From an uncultured Cryomorphaceae bacterium (GTDB lineage Bacteria; Bacteroidota; Bacteroidia; Flavobacteriales; Schleiferiaceae): a stretch of DNA of 15,061 nt. Both the position numbers and the translations under genes were made by a program. The stretch is from the NCBI GenBank assembly GCA_937900215.1, contig CALCFH010000332.1, forward strand, positions 1 to 15,061, written 5' to 3'. Below, one piece after another: positions 7,010-13,261 of the stretch. Position 1 is the first letter of the stretch; every line of letters starts with the position of its first letter. Under the pieces are notes generated by a model, which worked only from the letters and a program-made list of their open reading frames with translations, had not been told where the DNA came from and made no database searches.

Positions 7010-7911
7010 GGCTTATAGAAAAATGTAACTTTCTGATTGGCCAATCTCAAGGTGAACCAACCTTCTTCCGTTACCCATTTGTGATCTTTTGAAATAAAGG
7101 CTAAGTCTTTGGCCTTCAAATAGAAAGTTGCTTGCTTAGTTTCGCCTGGCTCGAGCCACATCTTAGCAAATTTTCTGAGTCTTTTAGCTGGAGGCGTAAT
7201 GCTTGCCACAGAATCAGACACAAAGAGAAGACTTGTCTCGTAGGATGCTGTAGTGCCTATATTCTTAACAGAATATTGAATTTTTAACGAATCGGAAGCC
7301 AACAACTCCTTTGCTACCGGGTCTAGGCTGTACTCAAAACGGGTATAGCTCAATCCGTGGCCAAACTCATACAGTGGATCAAAAGCATTCATTCCAAATT
7401 GCTGGTCCAATTTCTCAGTAAACTTATGATCGTAAGTCAATAAGTCATTGGCATGTTTCGGATAAGTAAAAGGAAGTCTTCCAGATGGAGATACTTCGCC
7501 TGCAAGTACTTCAGAAATAGCCAATCCTCCTTGTGCACCCAGCTCATAGGCCAAAAGAACAGCGTCGCTCATTTGATCAAAATCTGTAATTATTCTTGGA
7601 CGGTTTTGAAGAAGCACCAGAACTATGGGTTTGTTGAAAGCCTTCAACTCTTGCGCCAGCTGATGCATTCTATCCTCATAGTTGAGATCATCTATATCGC
7701 CAGGCTTCTCAGTACTTGGCTTTTCTGCCAAGACCCAAACTATTTTATCCGCATTTCTAAACAGACTCGCATTTTTAGCAATCTCTTCTTCTAGAACAGC
7801 AGTACAGGCCGAAAACTTTTCAAGCATAGCTGCCTCTAAAGTTTTTTGATTTGGCTCCACATCCCACTTCTCATCCATTCCTTGCCAAGTACGACTCCAT
7901 GCGCCGTTCAT
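7006..7911 (-). CDS. GH3 beta-glucosidase, C-terminal fragment (C-domain plus FnIII-like)
   Basis: A 301-residue frame encoding the second half of a GH3 enzyme. Residues 1-200 are the GH3 C-terminal alpha/beta sandwich. It begins in the middle of a conserved motif (N-G-A-W-S-R-T-W-Q-G) and includes S-T-E-K-P-G-D-I-D-D-L, where E68 aligns with the acid/base glutamate of plant GH3 exoglucanases. S-P-S-G-R-L-P-F-T-Y-P and F-G-H-G-L-S-Y-T-R-F lead into a fibronectin III-like domain at about 205-301. There is no signal peptide, so if translated alone from the ATG at 7911 the product would stay in the cytoplasm without the catalytic barrel and should be inactive. The ATG is most likely only an internal Met. 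The TGA stop overlaps the ATG of the GH16 lipoprotein gene as ATGA. Confidence 0.8.
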   Translation of the reverse strand: MNGAWSRTWQGMDEKWDVEPNQKTLEAAMLEKFSACTAVLEEEIAKNASLFRNADKIVWVLAEKPSTEKPGDIDDLNYEDRMHQLAQELKAFNKPIVLVLLQNRPRIITDFDQMSDAVLLAYELGAQGGLAISEVLAGEVSPSGRLPFTYPKHANDLLTYDHKFTEKLDQQFGMNAFDPLYEFGHGLSYTRFEYSLDPVAKELLASDSLKIQYSVKNIGTTASYETSLLFVSDSVASITPPAKRLRKFAKMWLEPGETKQATFYLKAKDLAFISKDHKWVTEEGWFTLRLANQKVTFFYKP

Positions 7912-9265
7912 ACCTATTGTCGTTTGCTTGATTCCCTACTAACACAATTTTATCCATAGACTTAAGAGGAAGAATTCCTTGCTTATTCTTGAGCAGGGTT
8001 ATGGCTTGCCTTGCCGTTTCTAAATTCAACTTATTGAAAGAATCGCTTGCTACGAGAGGGTAGTCGTGTACTGCAGGGCTAAAGGGTTCCTCGAAAAGGT
8101 TCAAAGAATACTTCACATGAAGAATTCTGTATACTGCCTCATTTATTCTTTCGTCAGGAACGCTTCCTTCTTTAGCCAATTCTATTAGTGCATCTGTAAA
8201 GCTGTAGTCATTGGGCACCATAGCCATATCTATTCCCGCCATAACTGACATGCGAACGGCCTCTTTAATATTGGGTGCCACTCTATGGAAATTCACCAAT
8301 TTCATAATGTCTTCCCAATCGGTTACGGCCAAGCCCTGAAAGCCCAATTCTGTGCGCAATAGATCTGTGAGTATGGCCTTGTCTGCATGAACTGGAATGC
8401 CATTCAACTCACCGCTGTTGATCATAACCGTTAGAGCACCCACACGAATTGCCTCCTGAAAAGTAGGTAGAAAAATTTCTCTAAGTTGAATTTCATCTAT
8501 GTAAACGGGTGTTCTATCTTTTCCACTAAAAGGCATGCTATAGCCCAAAAAATGCTTCATTGTTGCCGCAACCTCCGTATGATCTATAGCATCTGTACCT
8601 TGATATCCTTTAATGGCAGCTGCTCCCATTTGCGCAGCGAGATATACATCCTCTCCATAGGTTTCAAAAACGCGAGACCAAAGAGGCTGACGTGCTACAT
8701 CGAGAACCGGAGAGAAGTTCCAAGGAACTCCTGTTGCGCGCGTTTCATAGGCTGTTAGTTGTGCGCCTTTCTCTATTAGACTGAGATTAAAAGTGGCCGC
8801 TTGTGCAATAGGCTGAGGAAGTAGTGTTCCTTCTGCTAGATAATTTGCGCCGTGAATGGCATCAATTCCATATAAGATTGGAATGCCATTTCCCTTTGTC
8901 ATGGCCAAGTCTTGAATCTCACGAATCATTTCTTGCCAATGTGCTAGAGGATAAGCATGTCCTCCTACGTTTAAAAGAGAACCCACATGCCTTTCCACTA
9001 TCGCATGATACAGTTTTGCGCTATCGAGTGCATGCGGTTCTTTGAGGTTGTATATCTCTCCAACCGAAACTACATCTAGATTCAATTGGGTCATTTCTCC
9101 AACCTTTTCTTCAAGCGACATCTCGCCTAGACGAGCCATGATTTCATCGTGAAAGGGGCTCTTTGCATTTGCACTCGGCTGAACTTCGTTGTTAACAGAT
9201 GGTCCTCCACATGCAATGAGAGCAAAGGTGGCAATAAGAAGGATAAAAGATCGGTTGCCCATCAT
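7871..9265 (-). CDS. GH3 beta-glucosidase lipoprotein, N-terminal fragment (catalytic barrel)
   Basis: A 464-residue frame encoding the first half of a GH3 exo-enzyme that would release glucose from beta-gluco-oligosaccharides. It starts with a lipoprotein signal (lipobox L-I-A-C, Cys19). The TIM-barrel domain spans about 38-395. Conserved elements are G-I-P-I-L-Y-G-I-D-A-I-H-G (127-139), S-R-V-F-E-T-Y-G-E-D (197-206), M-K-H-F-L-G-Y (236-242) and V-T-D-W-E-D with nucleophile Asp316. The start of the C-domain follows (A-I-T-L-L-K-N, then K-I-V-L-V-G-N-Q-A-N-D). The last 13 or so residues are out of frame and carry no GH3 similarity. Intact family members have about 720-780 residues, so this fragment lacks most of the C-domain, including the acid/base glutamate. 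The ATG overlaps the stop of the CBM9 gene as ATGA. Confidence 0.85.
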   Translation of the reverse strand: MMGNRSFILLIATFALIACGGPSVNNEVQPSANAKSPFHDEIMARLGEMSLEEKVGEMTQLNLDVVSVGEIYNLKEPHALDSAKLYHAIVERHVGSLLNVGGHAYPLAHWQEMIREIQDLAMTKGNGIPILYGIDAIHGANYLAEGTLLPQPIAQAATFNLSLIEKGAQLTAYETRATGVPWNFSPVLDVARQPLWSRVFETYGEDVYLAAQMGAAAIKGYQGTDAIDHTEVAATMKHFLGYSMPFSGKDRTPVYIDEIQLREIFLPTFQEAIRVGALTVMINSGELNGIPVHADKAILTDLLRTELGFQGLAVTDWEDIMKLVNFHRVAPNIKEAVRMSVMAGIDMAMVPNDYSFTDALIELAKEGSVPDERINEAVYRILHVKYSLNLFEEPFSPAVHDYPLVASDSFNKLNLETARQAITLLKNKQGILPLKSMDKIVLVGNQANDNRYERRMESYLARNG

Positions 9266-10554
9266 AAGTCTAATTCATTAAAGCGCACTAAACCCCATTT
9301 TGAAGGATCTTCATGAAAGCCTTCGTTACTTGGATTATTCCAGCGCAATTGTTCGGTTCTGTTTTTACCATTGCCTTTGTCTATGGCTATCTCAAAATTG
9401 TAATCTGTGCCAAGTTCAAAACCATAGTGACCCAACTCAGCAAGTTCTATAAACCACTCAATGCGAACACCGCCAGGCACTATTTTGACAATTTTCTGTG
9501 TTCTTTCTAGTGGTTTTTTCCTGCGCCAATTAAACGCAAGCGGGTCAGAGTTGAAACTCAAGCCTATGTGTTGGTCGCTCATCAAGAAGTTTTTTCTACG
9601 TATCGGCAGATTGGGCCTTGAAGAGAAGGCTATTTCCAAGGCATCCCCATTCCATATATTCTCGTCGTTGTTTGGATTAAGCATTGGCGAATCATCGGCG
9701 ATTTCGGCATATACGAGAAGATGGGTTTTATTTGCCCCCATCCAAACCTTGTCTTTTCCTAATTCAAAAGGCTTCACATTGTTCCAAAAAGCGTCTTTTT
9801 CTCCATCTAATTTTGGCGCCAATACTTCTGAATAGGCAAGACTGGCTTCCTTTCTATATCCTCCCTTATAGGGCACAATCTTTATCTCATCCAACCAAAT
9901 GGCTCCCTCGGCCTCAAATTGAATGATCATTTGCTTTACGTTACTCGGATTGGCATTGGTCATATTCCAATCGAATTCAATAAGTGGAAGAATAACATCC
10001 ACCCATTCTTCACCAACCACTCCACCGTCTACCGTATTGGCTGTAACGCCTGTCCATGCCTGACCATCTGAGTAGTCTTCCATGCATATAGCGAGAGGTA
10101 ATCCATTGTATTTTCCTTTAACGGCACGAACCCGCATGCGGAGGGCAGCGCTATCTAGGATAGAATAAATATCTTTTCCAGACCATCCATCCCAGCCAAT
10201 ACCTAGACCCATCCAATCCGGACAACCCTTCTGAAGTTTATTCCACTCTAATAAAAGGCCTTTTTGATCACCCGGACTTACATCCACTGCTTGGGTAACG
10301 GATAGGCAGCTTGATTCTGTAAACCAAACCTCGGCGGTGAGAAAATCGTCAAAAACCTGAACGGCATACACGTTGCCAACATGTTCGGGTTCATCAGTAC
10401 CATATCCGTCTGGATAGAGCGACTGTTGCTTTAGAATTCCTTTTCTTTTTACCACATCGATTTGTGGAAGCTGCACGGTATTTTGAGCGCTTAAGACGGA
10501 TGGAAGCAACCCAAAAACGAAGAGCGTTAAGGCTATTTTTGGGGAAGAAATCAT
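9262..10554 (-). CDS. secreted CBM9-family sugar-binding protein with two binding-like domains
   Basis: A 430-residue exported protein with a signal peptide ending at L-S-A|Q-N (after residue 23). Residues about 60-230 look like a jelly-roll galactose-binding or CBM11-like domain: aromatic-rich strands, W-M-G-L-G-I-G-W-D-G-W, and the closing strand I-W-L-D-E-I-K-I-V. Residues about 238-430 match the CBM9 (DOMON-like) type: K-L-D-G-E-K-D-A-F-W at the start, A-E-I-A-D-D-S-P with N-I-W-N-G-D-A-L-E-I-A-F in the middle, and W-G-L-V-R-F at the end. CBM9 modules bind the reducing ends of glucans. No catalytic motif is visible, so I infer that it captures oligosaccharides at the surface or in the periplasm. 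The first half of the domain assignment is less certain than the CBM9 part. It overlaps both neighbours by four bases (ATGA), which fits coupled translation with the GH3 and lipoprotein genes. Confidence 0.8.
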   Translation of the reverse strand: MISSPKIALTLFVFGLLPSVLSAQNTVQLPQIDVVKRKGILKQQSLYPDGYGTDEPEHVGNVYAVQVFDDFLTAEVWFTESSCLSVTQAVDVSPGDQKGLLLEWNKLQKGCPDWMGLGIGWDGWSGKDIYSILDSAALRMRVRAVKGKYNGLPLAICMEDYSDGQAWTGVTANTVDGGVVGEEWVDVILPLIEFDWNMTNANPSNVKQMIIQFEAEGAIWLDEIKIVPYKGGYRKEASLAYSEVLAPKLDGEKDAFWNNVKPFELGKDKVWMGANKTHLLVYAEIADDSPMLNPNNDENIWNGDALEIAFSSRPNLPIRRKNFLMSDQHIGLSFNSDPLAFNWRRKKPLERTQKIVKIVPGGVRIEWFIELAELGHYGFELGTDYNFEIAIDKGNGKNRTEQLRWNNPSNEGFHEDPSKWGLVRFNELDL

Positions 10555-11549
10555 GGATTAAGAGGTTCGTTCTGAGTAAATATTAAATAATCCATATAAA
10601 GCTGACTATACCCACTTGCCGGGTTGGCAAGCATTAGCACGGCTACATTTAATATTTTATTTGGTTCATGAAATCCATTTCCATTAGGGGCCACGGGTTG
10701 ACCATTGTTTAGTGCAATAATGTCGCTGTATCTCAAAGAAACTTTATTCCATCCTACGTCTAAACCACTTACTTCAACGGAATACATATCTTCATTTGCA
10801 CCATTGAAGTTCCCGTCTAAATTGTCGTCTTCTCTAAACTGAAACAAAGCCAAGGCATTGGTTATGCCTGCTGGTTTGTAGAGAAGAACGTTGAAATAAA
10901 CATTGTTTGGATTTGGGTTGAGGGGGTAGGTAGTTAACTGATATGCGCTAGCTGGAAATTCGATATAGCCTATTAACCAATCCCAGTTTACTTCTCCTCC
11001 CATATCGTAGTAATTCGAACCTTGGGCAGGTGCATCTGTATTTTCAATTCGGAAAGTCATGTCTGCACCCGATTGCGCAAAAATGAGCCATCCTGGATTA
11101 GGTCCGGACTCAAAATCGGCAATTAAGAAACCATCGTTGACTTTAACTCCAGACACGGTAACCGTATCATACATATGCAGGTCAACCTCAGGAATGTACA
11201 AATCGATTGCCACTTGTTCTTCTTGAAACATAGGAAATATAGTGGTAGAACCATCCCAAGTTGCATTGCTTGCATCCAGCATTTTCGACTTACCCGTGAT
11301 CACCTTGTGTGCACCCGATGACAGTCCTATCAAATCTGCTTGCCAATCGGCTGATTTTGTAAATCGTGCAGATAAAACAAGTTTTTCACCTGTGGAAAAA
11401 TCTACATCACTGGTAGAGGTTGATAAGGCATCAACTAGACTAAAATCTCCAAAAAGATCTTCTAGTGCGGGTCCTTCTGATGTTATTTTTTCAGCGCAAG
11501 CGCTTAAAAGAAAAGTTGCTAAAACCGCTAATTTTAAAGTTGTTCTCAT
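10551..11549 (-). CDS. surface lipoprotein, probable glycan-binding protein
   Basis: A 332-residue lipoprotein with lipobox L-S-A-C (Cys18). I do not recognise the N-terminal half (about 25-140); it is beta-rich and could be an Ig-like spacer. The C-terminal half (about 143-325) begins with I-A-D-F-E-S-G-P-N-P-G-W, the usual opening of jelly-roll galactose-binding or CBM11-like domains, and ends with a Y-M-D-Y-L-I-F strand that mirrors the I-W-L-D-E-I-K strand of the next gene product. D-D-N-L-D-G-N-F-N-G-A could be a calcium-binding loop. Lipid anchoring, the binding-like fold and its place between a barrel gene and the CBM9 gene suggest the role SGBP proteins play in polysaccharide utilisation loci, but the sequence does not look like SusD. 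Its ATG shares one base with the stop of the upstream gene (TAATG); its TGA overlaps the next ATG. Confidence 0.7.
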   Translation of the reverse strand: MRTTLKLAVLATFLLSACAEKITSEGPALEDLFGDFSLVDALSTSTSDVDFSTGEKLVLSARFTKSADWQADLIGLSSGAHKVITGKSKMLDASNATWDGSTTIFPMFQEEQVAIDLYIPEVDLHMYDTVTVSGVKVNDGFLIADFESGPNPGWLIFAQSGADMTFRIENTDAPAQGSNYYDMGGEVNWDWLIGYIEFPASAYQLTTYPLNPNPNNVYFNVLLYKPAGITNALALFQFREDDNLDGNFNGANEDMYSVEVSGLDVGWNKVSLRYSDIIALNNGQPVAPNGNGFHEPNKILNVAVLMLANPASGYSQLYMDYLIFTQNEPLNP

Positions 11550-13261
11550 TAGAATGCCATATAAAAGTTAATCTGCCAATTATTCCACTGATACGGAAGT
11601 TTATCACTTAGCTCATCTTCCCAAGAAAATTCTTGATAGAATACCTGAGCTTTAATCTTTTCAGAGAAGGTATACTGAATACCAGAACCCCAAAAAGTCT
11701 CATTTGTTTTGGTTTCAAAGGTGTTGTAATCAATCACATCAGAGTATACTCCTCGTGTGGCGTATAGATCTGTTCCCTCGCTGGTCCATTGGCGTATTTC
11801 ACCCACCAAGCTCAGTTTTGGCAAGAACTCCCATTCTAATCCAATTTGAGTGATGCCATTCGAAAGGTCTACCGTTTCGAATTCAGTACCTCCTCTCTGT
11901 GTAGACTCAGACTGATAGGATGCTTTCAATTCAAGCTTATGTTTCAAACCTACATATTGGTCTATTCTCAGATCTCCAGCCAAGCTCAGAATTGTGAAGT
12001 TTCGCTTCTCGTCTGTTCCTTGTCCAACTATATCCGACAGTCTATCAAAACCCACTGAAAATCCAGCCTTTTCTTTTTTCTCTCTCCATTCTACCCCTGT
12101 GCTTACTCCTCTTCTATTCGGCGTTGCACGACCATAAGGCGTGGCATTGCCATAACGTGGATCGAAGGCCATTAATCCTTCTTGGATCTGAGTATTGTAT
12201 AAGGAAGCGTCTCGAACTAGATCATATGTACTGATATCTCTAAGATCTTGTTGGTTACCGTACAACTGATAGGCTTGTGGCGCAGCGTTATAACGAATCC
12301 GTTTTGTTTGAGCGCCTGGACTTCTAAAGTTCGCTCCAACCTCTCTCCAAGAAGCAGACATTTTCAGTCCAGTTCCTTTGTGCTTGGCCGATACTTTCGC
12401 ATCAAAGAAACCATCTTCTAATACTGGAGCTTCCGTATCTCCTATCCATTCCATTTTGGACTGTCCACCTTCAATTTCGGCATGGGTAGACCATTTTGTA
12501 AAGCTTTTATCGTACATCAAAGCCAGGGTTTGAACCGGATTATTTAAAGTTATAGGATTGTTTGAAGTCCCAGACAAGTCAAAGAGGTTTACATAATGCA
12601 AACGCGCTCTTAAATTTTCTATGGGAATAATCTCCATCATTCCGCCTCCAATCATGCGGTCATTGCCTCCATTGTTGAAGCCCGCTTGAACCCTATTGGT
12701 AAATAGACTAAAGTTGGCCTCTTTAATTACTTTTTTGAATTGGAACCCAAAATCGGTAGCCACACCCTGTTGCCTCCATGTTAGATCATCATTCTGAAAA
12801 ACGTCATAACGCAAGAAATCTAGTGGAACTGAAGAAATTGGACCCGTATTTTGCAGTACCCATTCTTCCGAATTTTGAAAAGTGTAGGGACTAAGTTTGT
12901 AGTCGATATCACCCAACTGAAAGCGAATGATGTCTGCGATTACCCCTTTTACACTAAGTTGCCGTAAATCCAGGGTTACTCCAGAACCCCAAAATCCCCC
13001 CAGATCATTGCGTATCCGGAGCATTCCCTGAATTTCGACATTTTTAACCGGCTGAACATGAATGCCAAGATCAACCAATGCGTAGCCACTCTGTGTCTTT
13101 CTTGGAGTTACTGTATCCGTTTCGCTTCCACCAGTAGTGAAATTATCCGCGTAGATTACTCCACGAGAAGCACCTGACAACCAAACTTTTCGCCCTTCCT
13201 GAGCAAATGAGGGCGCAATGGAAAATACCATTAGCGCAATGAATATAATTTTTCTATACAT
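11549..13261 (-). CDS. predicted outer-membrane beta-barrel protein
   Basis: A 570-residue exported protein with a signal peptide ending at S-F-A|Q (after residue 20). The rest alternates polar and hydrophobic residues in strands of about ten residues, rich in Tyr, Trp, Gly, Asn and Arg, with no cysteine. It ends in W-Q-I-N-F-Y-M-A-F, a typical terminal beta-signal with a C-terminal Phe. These traits point to a barrel inserted in the outer membrane. I cannot name the family. There is no plug domain or TonB box, so it is not a SusC-type transporter by sequence. It shares one base with the stop of the upstream barrel gene (TGATG) and one with the start of the downstream lipoprotein gene (TAATG). 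The context suggests a porin-like path for oligosaccharides or a scaffold for the surface lipoproteins; this is inference. Confidence 0.72.
   Translation of the reverse strand: MYRKIIFIALMVFSIAPSFAQEGRKVWLSGASRGVIYADNFTTGGSETDTVTPRKTQSGYALVDLGIHVQPVKNVEIQGMLRIRNDLGGFWGSGVTLDLRQLSVKGVIADIIRFQLGDIDYKLSPYTFQNSEEWVLQNTGPISSVPLDFLRYDVFQNDDLTWRQQGVATDFGFQFKKVIKEANFSLFTNRVQAGFNNGGNDRMIGGGMMEIIPIENLRARLHYVNLFDLSGTSNNPITLNNPVQTLALMYDKSFTKWSTHAEIEGGQSKMEWIGDTEAPVLEDGFFDAKVSAKHKGTGLKMSASWREVGANFRSPGAQTKRIRYNAAPQAYQLYGNQQDLRDISTYDLVRDASLYNTQIQEGLMAFDPRYGNATPYGRATPNRRGVSTGVEWREKKEKAGFSVGFDRLSDIVGQGTDEKRNFTILSLAGDLRIDQYVGLKHKLELKASYQSESTQRGGTEFETVDLSNGITQIGLEWEFLPKLSLVGEIRQWTSEGTDLYATRGVYSDVIDYNTFETKTNETFWGSGIQYTFSEKIKAQVFYQEFSWEDELSDKLPYQWNNWQINFYMAF

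Larger units (their letters stand above)
7006..9265 (-). pseudogene. GH3 beta-glucosidase gene interrupted by a frameshift
   Basis: The two reading frames 7871-9265 and 7006-7911 together encode one complete GH3 protein of about 755 residues. The first frame keeps GH3 similarity through V-G-N-Q-A-N-D-N-R, then runs into a stop at 7873-7871. The second frame resumes at once with M-N-G-A-W-S-R-T-W-Q-G, the normal continuation. Stops in the second frame at 7941-7936 confine the shift to between there and 7871, and homology places it at about 7909-7915. One surplus base or two missing bases would restore it; loss of one TA/AT unit from GGTATATG to GGTATG would fit the usual residue spacing. It may be a real mutation or a sequencing or assembly error. 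I see no slippery heptamer for programmed shifting. Confidence 0.75.

Noticed and set aside
7453..7794. Plus-strand ORF of 113 residues opposite the GH3 gene
   Set aside because: It is antisense to conserved GH3 C-domain sequence and its translation resembles no known protein.
7871..7935. Programmed ribosomal frameshift in the GH3 gene
   Set aside because: No X-XXY-YYZ slippery heptamer and no clear stimulatory hairpin are visible in the overlap. AAT-AGG-T does not match the known CUU-AGG-C +1 site. A mutation or sequence error is simpler.
9461..9835. Plus-strand ORF of 124 residues opposite the CBM9 gene
   Set aside because: It is antisense to a CBM9 domain with clear motifs; it has no signal peptide, motif or promoter of its own.
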